Origin: Streptomyces olivoverticillatus
Lineage (GTDB): Bacteria; Actinomycetota; Actinomycetes; Streptomycetales; Streptomycetaceae
Reading direction: 5' to 3'
DNA: 64,000 bases
NCBI RefSeq assembly: GCF_014203555.1
Contig: NZ_JACHJH010000001.1
Location: forward strand, 1,040,013 to 1,104,012
Made by a program: the position numbers and the translations under genes. Numbering within the stretch: the stretch's first letter is position 1; the number at the start of each line of letters is the position of its first letter. The notes under the pieces are model-generated. The model ran no database searches and was not told where the DNA came from. It saw only the letters and a list, made by a program, of their open reading frames with translations. Positions 50,607 to 58,657 of the stretch are shown here, piece after piece.

Positions 50607-50972
50607 TCAGTAGACGAGCGCCTGCACCCCGTCGGCCATGGCCTCGCTGACGAAGACCTGCGCGCCCGCGATGCGCGCGCCCTCGATCAGGTCCTTCTCC
50701 TCGATCCCGCGGCGCGCCGCGCACTGCGTGCACACCGTGATCAAGCCGCCGCCCGCCCTGATCCCGTCGATCAGGTCCGGCAGCGGCGCCGCGTGCGGCA
50801 GCTCGAACTCCGCCGCACGCCCCGGCAGCGCGAACCAGGACGACTCGCCCGTCAGCCACAGCGACACCTCGACGCCGCTGGCCACCGCCACGGCCGCCAC
50901 CGTGAACGCCTGCGAACACCGCTCCGGCGCATCCGCGCCCGCCGTCACCTTGAGCACCAGCTTCTTCGCCAT
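50607..50972 (-). CDS. DsrE/DsrF-like family protein
   Basis: A 121-residue DsrE-fold protein: MAKKLVLKVTAGADAPERCS, VAVASGVEVSLWLTGESSWF, and the C-terminal part VCTQCAARRGIEEKDLIEGA with a CxxC, ending VFVSEAMADGVQALVY. DsrE-type proteins are involved in sulfur relay; the CTQC motif could carry persulfide. This fits the sulfur genes next to it (inference). Encoded opposite to its neighbours; ATG at 50972. Confidence 0.82.
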   Translation of the reverse strand: MAKKLVLKVTAGADAPERCSQAFTVAAVAVASGVEVSLWLTGESSWFALPGRAAEFELPHAAPLPDLIDGIRAGGGLITVCTQCAARRGIEEKDLIEGARIAGAQVFVSEAMADGVQALVY

Positions 50973-51101
50973 GCGATCACTGTACGGGTGCCCCGGCCCC
51001 CGACCTGACGGGACGATCCACCTCACAGCGCCGCCCTCCGGACGGCCGACTAGACTCGGTCCCGGTCCGTCACACCCTCACTCCGACCGAGGAGCGCGCT
51101 C

Positions 51102-51203
51102 GTGCTTGAGGCATTCTTCACCACCCTGCTGGTACTGGTCGCCGTCGGCGTTCTGGCCTTCACCGGGCTGACCTGGAAGAAGCTCTACCAGGGCCAGCGC
51201 TGA
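51102..51203 (+). CDS. 33-residue single-pass membrane protein
   Basis: GTG at 51102 with GAGGAG upstream encodes a 33-residue protein: LEAFFTTLLVLVAVGVLAFT is a membrane helix, followed by a short basic cytosolic end (WKKLYQGQR). It precedes the nitrobindin-like gene by 46 bp. Its RBS, codon usage and clean membrane helix indicate a real small protein. Function unknown. Confidence 0.7.
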   Translation: MLEAFFTTLLVLVAVGVLAFTGLTWKKLYQGQR

Positions 51204-51249
51204 CCGCAGCCCGCACCCGTCCCCGTACTCCTACAGATCGCCTGAGTCC

Positions 51250-51855
51250 ATGATCGAGATTCCGTCCGACCTCAATCCGGCCGTCGCACCCCTGGTCTTC
51301 CTCCTCGGCAAGTGGGAGGGCGCGGGCGTCGCCGACTTCCCCGGCGCCGAGAAGTGCAACTTCGGGCAGGAGGTCGTCTTCACGCACGACGGCCGCGACT
51401 TCCTGGAGTACGTCTCGCACACCTGGGTGCTCGACGCCGAGGGCAAGATGGTCCGCCCGCTGGAGACCGAGAGCGGCTTCTGGCGCATCGACGCGGACCG
51501 CAAGGTCGAGGTCGTCATGACCCGCGACTCCGGCGTCGCCGAGGTCTGGTACGGCGAGCTCGCCGACAAGAAGCCGCAGATCGACCTGGCCACGGACGCG
51601 GTCGCGCGGACCGAGGTCTCCGGCCCGTACACCGGCGGCAAGCGCCTGTACGGCTACGTCAAGGGCGACCTGATGTGGGTCGGCGAGAAGGCCACCCCCG
51701 AGGTGCCGCTGCGCCCCTACATGTCGGCGCACCTGAAGAAGGTCGCGGACCAGCAGAGCCTGCAGGAGTGGGCCGAGAGCCTGCCGGCGGACGCCCCCGA
51801 CGGCGTCTCCTTCTACCGGCAGGACGGCACCCCGTACAACCCGGAAGAGCAGTAG
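51250..51855 (+). CDS. Nitrobindin-like heme-binding beta-barrel (FABP-like, DUF1794)
   Basis: A 201-residue ten-stranded beta-barrel protein: signature LLGKWEGAGVADFP (the GxWxGxG motif), EVVFTHDGRDFLEYVSHTWV, SGFWRIDADRKVEVVMTRDS and HLKKVADQQSLQEWAESLP. The conserved His near the C-terminal part (AHLKKV) corresponds to the heme-ligand region in nitrobindins such as mycobacterial Rv0813c, which react with nitric oxide or peroxynitrite. Located two genes after the rhodanese-DUF1416 pair, as in mycobacteria. ATG at 51250. A strong hairpin follows. Confidence 0.88.
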   Translation: MIEIPSDLNPAVAPLVFLLGKWEGAGVADFPGAEKCNFGQEVVFTHDGRDFLEYVSHTWVLDAEGKMVRPLETESGFWRIDADRKVEVVMTRDSGVAEVWYGELADKKPQIDLATDAVARTEVSGPYTGGKRLYGYVKGDLMWVGEKATPEVPLRPYMSAHLKKVADQQSLQEWAESLPADAPDGVSFYRQDGTPYNPEEQ

Positions 51856-51862
51856 TCACAGG

Positions 51863-51890
51863 GCGGCAGGCCGGGTAACCGGCCTGCCGC
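51863..51890 (+). terminator. Terminator after the nitrobindin-like gene
   Basis: Perfect 12-bp stem GCGGCAGGCCGG (51863-51874), loop GTAA, CCGGCCTGCCGC (51879-51890). Confidence 0.8.
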
Positions 51891-51911
51891 GAGGCGCCCG
51901 GCACCGCGCAC

Positions 51912-51989
51912 ATGCGCAAGCAGCTGCTCGTCGTCGCCGCCGTCACCGCCGCGCTCGCCGGATATCTCAAGGGGCTACGCGGACAGTGA
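51912..51989 (+). CDS. Possible 25-residue hydrophobic mini-protein
   Basis: ATG at 51912 encodes MRKQLLVVAAVTAALAGYLK followed by GLRGQ: a basic end, a short hydrophobic helix and a basic end. It lies between a terminator and nur, ending 19 bp before the nur start. No good SD (GAGG is too far). Codon usage is consistent with coding but the case is weak. Confidence 0.3.
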   Translation: MRKQLLVVAAVTAALAGYLKGLRGQ

Positions 51990-52008
51990 GGCTGCCTAGA
52001 CTGGGAGC

Positions 52009-52446
52009 GTGGTGGACACCGACTGGCAGAGCGACCTCCGTAGACGCGGCTACCGGCTGACCCCGCAGCGCCAGCTCGTCCTGGAGGCGGTGGACCGTCT
52101 CGAGCACGCGACACCGGACGACATCCTCACCGAGGTCCGCAAGACCGCGGGCGGGGTGAACATCTCGACCGTCTACCGGACGCTGGAGCTGCTGGAGGAG
52201 CTGGGCCTGGTCAGTCACGCCCATCTCGGGCACGGCGCCCCCACTTACCACCTCGCCGACCGGCACCACCACATACACCTGGTCTGCCGGGACTGCACGG
52301 AGGTGATCGAGGCCGACCTGTCGGTCGCCGCGGACTTCACCGCCAAGCTCCGTGCGGAGTTCGGCTTCGAGACGGACCTCAAGCACTTCGCGATCTTCGG
52401 ACAGTGCGCCAAGTGCTCCTCGAAGGCGCCGTCCGGGGCGCCGTAG
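52009..52446 (+). CDS. nur: Fur-family nickel regulator Nur
   Basis: A 145-residue Fur-family metalloregulator that is highly similar to S. coelicolor Nur: DLRRRGYRLTPQRQLVLEAV and GGVNISTVYRTLELLEELGL form the DNA-binding domain; HLADRHHHIHLVCRDCTEVI holds the His-rich metal site and first CxxC; FGQCAKCS holds the second CxxC of the structural zinc. Nur represses nickel uptake and Fe-superoxide dismutase genes with Ni. The transcript is probably leaderless: TAGACT (51997-52002) is 6 bp before the GTG 52009. ygfZ follows within 10 bp. Confidence 0.92.
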   Translation: MVDTDWQSDLRRRGYRLTPQRQLVLEAVDRLEHATPDDILTEVRKTAGGVNISTVYRTLELLEELGLVSHAHLGHGAPTYHLADRHHHIHLVCRDCTEVIEADLSVAADFTAKLRAEFGFETDLKHFAIFGQCAKCSSKAPSGAP

Positions 52447-52455
52447 GCTGGGGCC

Positions 52456-53436
52456 ATGCTGCGTCAATCGAAGAGCCCTCTGCTGTCGCTGCCCGGCGCC
52501 GTCCCCGCCGAGGGTCCGGACGAAGGCGTCGCCGCGCACTACGGCGATCTGTTCCGCGAGCAGCGCGCGCTCGCCGGCGGCTCCGGTTTCGTGGACCTCT
52601 CGCACCGGGGCGTCCTGACCGTCACCGGCCCCGAGCGGCTGAGCTGGCTGCACCTGCTCGTCACCCAGCACGTCAGCGATCTCCCGCCCGGCCAGGCGAC
52701 CGAGGCGCTGATCCTCTCCCCGCACGGCCACATCGAGCACGCGCTCTACCTGGTCGACGACGGGGAGACGACCTGGATCCACGCCGAGCCCGGCACCCAG
52801 GGCGATCTGTTCGCCTACCTGGAGAGCATGAAGTTCTTCTACAAGGTGGAGGTCGCCGACCGCACGGACGACTTCGCGGTCGTCCACCTGCCGGCCGGCT
52901 CGATCGCCGAGGTCCCCGACGGCGTGGTGGCGCGCGAGACCGCGTACGGCCGCGATCTGTTCCTGCCGCGCGGGCAGCTGTCGGCGTTCGCCGCGGAGCA
53001 CGGCCCGGCGGCGGGCGTCCTGGCGTACGAGGCCCTGCGCGTGGAGGCGCACCGCCCGCGCCTGGGCCTGGAGACCGACCACCGCACCATCCCGCACGAG
53101 CTGGGCCTGATCGGCGTGGCCGTCCACCTCCAGAAGGGGTGCTACCGCGGCCAGGAGACGGTCGCCCGCGTCCATAACCTGGGGAAGCCGCCGCGGCGCC
53201 TGGTCTTCCTCCACCTGGACGGCAGCGAGGTCCACCTGCCCGCCCACGGGGCGGCCGTGCGGCTCGCCTCCGACGGCCCCGAGGGCCGCCAGCTGGGCTT
53301 CGTGACGACCTCGGCCCGCCACCACGAGCTGGGCCCGATCGCCCTGGCCCTGGTGAAGCGGAACGTTCCGCTGGACGCGCCCTTGCTGGTGGGCGAGGGC
53401 ACGGCGGCCTCGCAGGAAGTCGTAGTCGAGCCGTAA
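52456..53436 (+). CDS. ygfZ: Folate-binding protein YgfZ
   Basis: A 326-residue GcvT-like, folate-binding protein supporting Fe-S cluster enzymes. The family signature LQKGCYRGQETVARVHNLG (K-G-C-Y-x-G-Q-E) is present at about residues 229-247; the N-terminal part has the aminomethyltransferase-like fold (GSGFVDLSHRGVLTVTGPER). ATG at 52456, again six bases after a -10-like TAGGCT (52444-52449), suggesting its own leaderless transcript although it lies close behind nur. A strong hairpin follows the stop. Confidence 0.92.
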   Translation: MLRQSKSPLLSLPGAVPAEGPDEGVAAHYGDLFREQRALAGGSGFVDLSHRGVLTVTGPERLSWLHLLVTQHVSDLPPGQATEALILSPHGHIEHALYLVDDGETTWIHAEPGTQGDLFAYLESMKFFYKVEVADRTDDFAVVHLPAGSIAEVPDGVVARETAYGRDLFLPRGQLSAFAAEHGPAAGVLAYEALRVEAHRPRLGLETDHRTIPHELGLIGVAVHLQKGCYRGQETVARVHNLGKPPRRLVFLHLDGSEVHLPAHGAAVRLASDGPEGRQLGFVTTSARHHELGPIALALVKRNVPLDAPLLVGEGTAASQEVVVEP

Positions 53437-53443
53437 GCGCGCA

Positions 53444-53466
53444 GGCCGGGGCCCTGGGCCCCGGCC
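53444..53466. terminator. Bidirectional terminator between ygfZ and dtd
   Basis: GGCCGGGGCC (53444-53453), 3-nt loop, GGCCCCGGCC (53457-53466); it abuts the dtd stop codon. Confidence 0.7.
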
Positions 53467-53467
53467 C

Positions 53468-53893
53468 TCACACCTCGACCAGCACCGTGAACGGCCCGTT
53501 GTTGGTCAGCGACACCTTCATGTCGGCCCCGAACCGCCCGGTCTCCACCCGCGCTCCCAGCGCCCGGAGCCGGGCCACGACCTCGTCGACGAGGGGCTCG
53601 GCCACGGCACCCGGCGCGGCGGCGTTCCAGGTGGGCCGCCTGCCCTTGCGCGCGTCACCGTAAAGCGTGAACTGCGAGATCACGAGCAGCGGCGCCCCCA
53701 CGTCGGAGCAGGACTTCTCCTCCTCCAGCACCCGCAGGGACCACAGCTTGCGGGCCAGCTGCCCCGCCTGCTCGGGCGTGTCCGTGTGCGTCACGCCGAC
53801 CAGCACGCACAGACCCTCGCCGATGATCTCGCCGACCACCCGGCCGTCCACGGCGACGCTCGCCCCGTCCACCCTCTGCACCACAGCACGCAT
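53468..53893 (-). CDS. dtd: D-aminoacyl-tRNA deacylase
   Basis: A 141-residue proofreading enzyme that hydrolyses D-aminoacyl-tRNA (and Gly-tRNA-Ala). [20 protein letters not shown] is the family N-terminus; the catalytic motifs are [20 protein letters not shown] (SQFTLYGD) and [14 protein letters not shown], where the usual TNDGP reads TNNGP. ATG at 53893; upstream in-frame Met codons extend without homology. Divergent from rsiG. Confidence 0.92.
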   Translation of the reverse strand: MRAVVQRVDGASVAVDGRVVGEIIGEGLCVLVGVTHTDTPEQAGQLARKLWSLRVLEEEKSCSDVGAPLLVISQFTLYGDARKGRRPTWNAAAPGAVAEPLVDEVVARLRALGARVETGRFGADMKVSLTNNGPFTVLVEV

Positions 53894-54018
53894 GCCGACC
53901 ATGATGCCCTGCGCTCCTTCAGGGCCGTTCGGGTGGAGACACCCTGCGCCCGGCCCCCGCCCAGTGGCACGATGCGTCCAGGCGGTGCTTTCACCGCCAC
54001 CCGAGGGGACGGAAGCGC

Positions 54019-54657
54019 ATGACGACACCCACCGAGCACGACCCTGTGCTCAAGGCAACGGACCTCATGGCAACGGCAACCGCGACGGCATCGGAGCTCA
54101 CGGCAGTGGACGGTGTGCACGCCAGACCGCCGAGCCAGCGCTCCGGCCGCCTCGCGGACGTCCCCGGGCGGCGGCTGTGCGAGCTGCGCCTGCCGGAGGT
54201 GCGGACGCTGCGCCGGGAGTCCCAGCGGGAAGAGGCCGACCTCAGCTACGTACGGCGGCTGCTGCAGGGCCGCATCGACATCCTCCGGGCCGAGCTGGCC
54301 CGCCGCGCCAGGCCGGGCTCCCCGGCGGTCGAGCGGCTGCTGGTCGAGCGGCTGTCGGAGATCCTCGCGGACGGGCCGTCCGCCCAGCGATCCTCCGCCC
54401 GCCACGTGACGCTGCGGCCCCCGCACAGCGAGGAGTACCGCCGCCTGGCCGAGGACATGCTCGGCGAGGTCGAGCTGTCGGACCTGGGCGCCCGTACCGA
54501 CGGCGAGCTGCACGCGGGCCTGGGCCGCCTGGAGGCCTACGAGCGCCAGGTCTCCGTCCGCCGCCGGCGGATGCAGTCGACGGCCGACGATTGCAGTGCC
54601 GAGATCGCACGCAGGTACCGTGAAGGAGAAGCGCAAGTAGACGACCTCCTCTCGTGA
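54019..54657 (+). CDS. rsiG: c-di-GMP-dependent anti-sigma factor RsiG
   Basis: A 212-residue helical protein. It carries both copies of the RsiG c-di-GMP signature E-x3-S-x2-R-x3-Q-x3-D: E72, S76, R79, Q83, D87 ([16 protein letters not shown]) and E175, S179, R182, Q186, D190 ([16 protein letters not shown]). In Streptomyces a c-di-GMP dimer bound to these helices arms RsiG to hold sigma WhiG inactive, coupling the second messenger to sporulation. A Thr/Ala-rich N-terminal tail (1-40) precedes the coiled-coil pair. The weak SD (GGACGGAAG) leaves the exact start open. Divergent from dtd, upstream of an asparaginase gene. Confidence 0.93.
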   Translation: MTTPTEHDPVLKATDLMATATATASELTAVDGVHARPPSQRSGRLADVPGRRLCELRLPEVRTLRRESQREEADLSYVRRLLQGRIDILRAELARRARPGSPAVERLLVERLSEILADGPSAQRSSARHVTLRPPHSEEYRRLAEDMLGEVELSDLGARTDGELHAGLGRLEAYERQVSVRRRRMQSTADDCSAEIARRYREGEAQVDDLLS

Positions 54658-54710
54658 CGCTGTAGGGCACCATCCGGGGCGGTCGACCGCACGACCCCGG
54701 AAGGCCGACG

Positions 54711-55712
54711 ATGACCTCCACGACCCCTGCCACGCCCGCGATCCCCGTGGCCGGCGGCGGCATATCCGCGGCCATACCCCCGGTCCTCGCCGAGATCGTC
54801 CGTTCCGGCTTCGTCGAGGGCCACCACCGGGGCTCGCTGGTGATGCTGGCGCCCGACGGCAGCGTGGAGCTGGCGATCGGCGACGTGACGGCCCCCGTCT
54901 ACCCGCGCTCCGCGAACAAGCCCATGCAGGCGGCCGCGGTGCTCCGCGCCGGCCTGGAGCTCTCGGGCGAGCGGCTGGCGCTCGCCGCGGCGAGCCACTC
55001 CGGCGAGGAGTTCCACCTCGAGCTGGTGCGCAAGATGCTCGCCGAGTTCGACATCCTGGAGTGGGACCTGCAGACCCCGCCGGACCTGCCCTACGACCCG
55101 GTCGAGGCCGAGGCCTACCTGGCCTCCGGACAGGTCCGCGACCGCGTCACCATGAACTGCTCCGGCAAGCACGCCGCCATGATCGCCGCCTGCGCGGCCA
55201 ACGGCTGGCCGCTGGAGACCTACCTGGCCCCCGAGCACCCCCTGCAGCGGCTCGTGCTGGAGGTCGTGGAGGAGACGAGCGGCGAGCGCGTCGCCCACGT
55301 GGGCACCGACGGCTGCGGCGCCCCCCTGATGGCGCTCTCCCTCACCGGCCTCGCGCGGGCCTTCCGCTCCTTCGTGCTGGCCGAGCCGGGCACCCCGGAG
55401 CGCCGGGTCGCGGACGCGATGCGCGCCCACCCCGAGTACGTGGCGGGCTCCCGCCGCCCCGACACCTGGCTGATGCGCGAGATCCCCGGCATCCTGGCGA
55501 AGATGGGCGCCGAGGCCGTCCAAGCCGTGGCCCTGCCGGACGGCCGCGCCCTCGCCTTCAAGATCGACGACGGGGCGGGCCGGGCCACGGGCCCGGTGCT
55601 GGCGCGCTCGCTCCAGCTGCTGGGCGTCGACTCCCCGGTCGTCGCCCGCATCGGCGACCAGCCGCTGCTCGGCGGCGGCCAGCGGGTGGGCGAGATCCGC
55701 GTCGCCTTCTAG
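54711..55712 (+). CDS. Asparaginase (Rhizobium type II family)
   Basis: A 333-residue L-asparaginase of the thermolabile Rhizobium etli-type family (not the common E. coli fold): EIVRSGFVEGHHRGSLVMLA, VYPRSANKPMQAAAVLRAGL, ALAAASHSGEEFHLELVRKM, VTMNCSGKHAAMIAACAANG, and GTDGCGAPLMALSL contain the catalytic Ser-Lys pairs and the Zn-binding Cys. ATG at 54711 follows GGAAGG. Monocistronic, 53 bp after rsiG. Confidence 0.9.
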   Translation: MTSTTPATPAIPVAGGGISAAIPPVLAEIVRSGFVEGHHRGSLVMLAPDGSVELAIGDVTAPVYPRSANKPMQAAAVLRAGLELSGERLALAAASHSGEEFHLELVRKMLAEFDILEWDLQTPPDLPYDPVEAEAYLASGQVRDRVTMNCSGKHAAMIAACAANGWPLETYLAPEHPLQRLVLEVVEETSGERVAHVGTDGCGAPLMALSLTGLARAFRSFVLAEPGTPERRVADAMRAHPEYVAGSRRPDTWLMREIPGILAKMGAEAVQAVALPDGRALAFKIDDGAGRATGPVLARSLQLLGVDSPVVARIGDQPLLGGGQRVGEIRVAF

Positions 55713-55802
55713 CCCTGTGAGGGGCGCGGGGACCTGCGCAGCCCGCAGCCGTCGGGAAATCCGGATGCGTCGCGCGCGGGGCGCCGCCTAGCGTGAGGCG
55801 CC

Positions 55803-57047
55803 ATGAACCTCGAAGTGCGCACGATCACGGAGCCCGACCTCCCCGACTGGATGCGCGCCGTGCGCACCGGCTTCCTCCGGCCGCCCGCCGTGACGAAGGA
55901 GGAGGTCGAACTCCGGCGTTCGTCCATGGACTTCGACCGGACGCAGGGCGCCTACGACGGAGGGCGCTGCGTGGCCACCTTCCGCAGCTTCACGCAACGC
56001 CTGAGCGTGCCCGGCGGCGCCTCGCTCACCGCCAACGCCGTCTCCAACGTCACCGTCTCCCCCACCCACCGCCGCCGCGGGCTGCTCGGCCGCATGATGG
56101 ACCGCGACCTGCGGGCCGCCAAGGAGCGCGGCGACGCCGTCGCGACGCTGATCGCCGCCGAGTACCCGATCTACGGCCGCTACGGCTTCGGCCCGGTCAC
56201 CTCGGTCACCGAGTGGGAGGTGGACGTGGCCCGCGCCGGGCTCGACCCGCGCCACGCGGGCCCGGCCGACGGCGGCCGCGTGGACCTCGTCGACGGCGAC
56301 ACCGTCCGCGAGCTGTGCCCGGACCTGCACGAGCGGCTGCGGGCCGTCCGGCACGGCGTCATCGACCGCACCGAGCGCTGGTGGGAATACGCCACGGGCG
56401 CGCTCGTCCGGCCCGGCAGCCCGCCGTGGACGGAGCCGTTCCACGCCGTCTACCGGGCGCCGGACGGCACCGTCGAAGGGCTGCTGACCTACACCGCCGA
56501 CGACCGGTGGGAAGCCAAGCGCCCGCAGAACACCGCCACCGTCCGCGACCTCATAGCCGTCACCCCCACCGCCGAACGGGCCCTGTGGCACTACCTGTTG
56601 TCCGTCGACTGGATCACCAGGGTGAAGACCGGCTTCCGCGCCCCGGACGACCTCCTGCCGCACCTGCTGCCCGACCCCCGCGCCGCCCGCGTCACCACCC
56701 ACGCCGACTACCTGTGGCTGCGCCCGCTCGACGTACCGGCCATGCTCTCGGCGCGTACGTACGCCTGCCCCGGCACCCTCGTCCTGGACGTCACCGACCC
56801 CGCCGGATACGCCGCCGGGCGCTACCTGCTGGACGCCGGGCCGGACGGCGCGAGCTGCACGCCCACCACGCGCCCGGCCGAACTCTCCCTGGACGCGGGC
56901 GACCTGGCCTCGCTCTATCTGGGCGACGAGACGGCGGTCCGGCTCGCCGCGCTGGGCCGCGTCACCGAGGGCCGGCCGGGCGCCGCGCTCCTCGCCGACG
57001 TGCTGCTGCGCACCGGACGACGGCCCTGGTGCCCGGACGTGTTCTGA
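55803..57047 (+). CDS. Eis-like GNAT acetyltransferase
   Basis: A 414-residue tripartite protein of the Eis family: N-terminal GNAT with [20 protein letters not shown] (acetyl-CoA loop R-R-G-L-L), a degenerate central GNAT, and a C-terminal SCP2-like domain ending in a Phe carboxylate (WCPDVF), which serves as the general base in Eis. Mycobacterial Eis acetylates several amines of aminoglycosides and host proteins; substrates in Streptomyces are unknown. ATG at 55803. Confidence 0.9.
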   Translation: MNLEVRTITEPDLPDWMRAVRTGFLRPPAVTKEEVELRRSSMDFDRTQGAYDGGRCVATFRSFTQRLSVPGGASLTANAVSNVTVSPTHRRRGLLGRMMDRDLRAAKERGDAVATLIAAEYPIYGRYGFGPVTSVTEWEVDVARAGLDPRHAGPADGGRVDLVDGDTVRELCPDLHERLRAVRHGVIDRTERWWEYATGALVRPGSPPWTEPFHAVYRAPDGTVEGLLTYTADDRWEAKRPQNTATVRDLIAVTPTAERALWHYLLSVDWITRVKTGFRAPDDLLPHLLPDPRAARVTTHADYLWLRPLDVPAMLSARTYACPGTLVLDVTDPAGYAAGRYLLDAGPDGASCTPTTRPAELSLDAGDLASLYLGDETAVRLAALGRVTEGRPGAALLADVLLRTGRRPWCPDVF

Positions 57048-57067
57048 CATCGGATTCCGGCCACGGC

Positions 57068-57092
57068 TTGACCTCAAGTCCGCTTGAGGTCG
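57068..57092 (+). promoter_or_regulatory. SoxR-type operator in the FMN reductase promoter
   Basis: ACCTCAAG (57071-57078)-TCCG-CTTGAGGT (57083-57090) is a perfect 8-bp palindrome with 4-bp spacer that coincides with the -35 TTGACC (57068-57073), exactly as in MerR/SoxR-controlled promoters. It matches the SoxR-box form (CCTCAAG...CTTGAGG) of Streptomyces. Confidence 0.85.
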
Positions 57093-57142
57093 GAGGCTTC
57101 TTCCACACCCCTTCGGCTCCCGAGCAGAATCCGAGGAAACCC

Positions 57143-57736
57143 GTGTCCGAGAACCCGTACCGCCTCGCCGTCGTCGTCGCCTCCACCCGCGAGGGCCGCT
57201 TCGGACCGGCCGTCGCCAACTGGCTGGCCGAGCAGACCGCGCAGCGCCCCGACATCGACGTCGACGTGATCGACCTGGCCGAGCACCCGCTGCCCGTCAA
57301 CCTCAGCAGCGACCCCGGGCCCGAGGACGCCGCCGCCCTCGCCGCCGTCACCCCGCGGCTGGCGGAGGCGGACGCCTTCGTCGTCATCACCCCCGAGTAC
57401 AACCACAGTTACCCGGCCGCCCTGAAGAACCTCATCGACTGGCACTACGTCCAGTGGCAGGCCAAGCCGGTGGCCTTCGTCTCCTACGGCGGGCTCTCCG
57501 GCGGCCTGCGCGCGGTGGAGCACCTGCGCCCGGTCTTCGCCGAACTGCACGCCGTCACCATCCGCGAGACGGTCAGCTTCCACAGCCCCTGGGGCAAGCT
57601 GGACGCCTCGGGCAAGCACCGGGACGAGGAGGACGGGCAGGCCGCCGCGGGCGCCGCGAAGAAGATGCTCGACCAGCTCACCTGGTGGGCCCTCTCCCTG
57701 CGCGAGGCCCGCGCGGCACGCCCGTACGGTGCCTGA
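57143..57736 (+). CDS. NADPH-dependent FMN reductase (flavodoxin-like)
   Basis: A 197-residue flavodoxin-fold reductase: RLAVVVASTREGRFGPAVAN is the FMN-phosphate loop, DAFVVITPEYNHSYPAALKN the PEYN motif, and VAFVSYGGLSGGLRAVEHLR the SYGG motif. It reduces FMN or quinones with NADPH. GTG at 57143 has GAGGAAA upstream. The SoxR-type palindrome in its promoter implies induction by redox-active compounds; S. coelicolor SoxR activates an FMN reductase of this kind. Redox-cycling pigments such as actinorhodin are the known SoxR signals there. Confidence 0.9.
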   Translation: MSENPYRLAVVVASTREGRFGPAVANWLAEQTAQRPDIDVDVIDLAEHPLPVNLSSDPGPEDAAALAAVTPRLAEADAFVVITPEYNHSYPAALKNLIDWHYVQWQAKPVAFVSYGGLSGGLRAVEHLRPVFAELHAVTIRETVSFHSPWGKLDASGKHRDEEDGQAAAGAAKKMLDQLTWWALSLREARAARPYGA

Positions 57737-57740
57737 GCTC

Positions 57741-57771
57741 CCCGGCTGGGCCACGGGGGTGTCCAGCCGGG
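57741..57771. terminator. Terminator between FMN reductase and SDR
   Basis: CCCGGCTGG (57741-57749) and CCAGCCGGG (57763-57771) between converging genes. Confidence 0.7.
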
Positions 57772-57774
57772 ACC

Positions 57775-58563
57775 TCACTCCTGCGGCACGGCCACGTGCT
57801 GGGCCAGACCACCGTCGACCGGCAGCTTGACGCCCGTGGTGAACGTGGCGTCGGCCGCGAGGAACAGGGCCGCCCGGGCCACCTCGTCGGTGGAACCGTG
57901 CCGCTTCATGGGGGTGGTGGCGTCACCGATGGCCCGGAGCTCCGCCTGATCCTGCGGCGAGAGCCCCACCACGCCCATGGTCGGGGTGTCGATGAAGCCG
58001 GGGCTGACCGCGTTGACGCGGATGCCGCGGCCGACCAGTTCGGACGCCAGCGTCTGGGCGAACGACCAGAGCGCGGCCTTCGAGCCGGAGTACACCGCCA
58101 TCCCCGGGTAGCCCATCTCGTCGGACACCGAGGTCGTGAAGACGATCGCCCCGCCCTCGCGCAGCAGCGGGATCAGCCGCTGCACGGTGAAGAAGGCCCC
58201 CTTGGTATTCACCGAGAACTGCCAGTCGTAGGCCTCCTCGGTCACCTCCGCCACCGGCCCGAGCTCCGAGACGCCGGCGTTGACGAAGAGGTAGTCCACG
58301 TGACCGAGGGTCTCCTCGACGGTCGCGCCCAGCGCGGCGATGTCGGAGAGGCTGGCGGTGTCGGAGCGTACGACGTGCACGGCGGGGCCGAGTTCGTCCC
58401 GGGCGGCCTGGAGGTTCTTCTCGTTGCGGCCCGTCAGCAGCACCTCGGCGCCGCCCTCGACGAGACGCTTGACGATGGCCAGGCCCATGCCGATGGTGCC
58501 GCCGGTGACGACGGCCTTCTTGCCTGCGTACTTCTGCGCGTTCTTCTGTGCGTTGTTGGTCAT
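57775..58563 (-). CDS. Short-chain dehydrogenase/reductase
   Basis: A 262-residue classical SDR: cofactor loop [20 protein letters not shown] (TGGxxGxG), NADP-type basic residue in [13 protein letters not shown], catalytic Ser in [11 protein letters not shown], YxxxK in [10 protein letters not shown], and [10 protein letters not shown]. Substrate unknown. ATG at 58563. Divergent from the AfsR-like regulator with 94 bp between starts, including direct repeats; it is the likely local target of that regulator. Confidence 0.92.
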   Translation of the reverse strand: MTNNAQKNAQKYAGKKAVVTGGTIGMGLAIVKRLVEGGAEVLLTGRNEKNLQAARDELGPAVHVVRSDTASLSDIAALGATVEETLGHVDYLFVNAGVSELGPVAEVTEEAYDWQFSVNTKGAFFTVQRLIPLLREGGAIVFTTSVSDEMGYPGMAVYSGSKAALWSFAQTLASELVGRGIRVNAVSPGFIDTPTMGVVGLSPQDQAELRAIGDATTPMKRHGSTDEVARAALFLAADATFTTGVKLPVDGGLAQHVAVPQE

Positions 58564-58582
58564 GACCACACCGTGCCAAGGG

Positions 58583-58618
58583 GCGCTGACGATCCGCTTC
58601 GGATGCGCTGACGGTCCG
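58583..58618. promoter_or_regulatory. 22-bp-spaced direct repeats, possible SARP site
   Basis: GCGCTGACGATCCG (58583-58596) and GCGCTGACGGTCCG (58605-58618) differ in one base and are exactly 22 bp apart, in the SDR/AfsR-like divergent region. SARP-type DNA-binding domains recognise direct repeats at 11- or 22-bp spacing. Confidence 0.6.
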
Positions 58619-58657
58619 TCGACGGCATTGTCAGTGCGGTGGGTTACGGTCGTTCGC

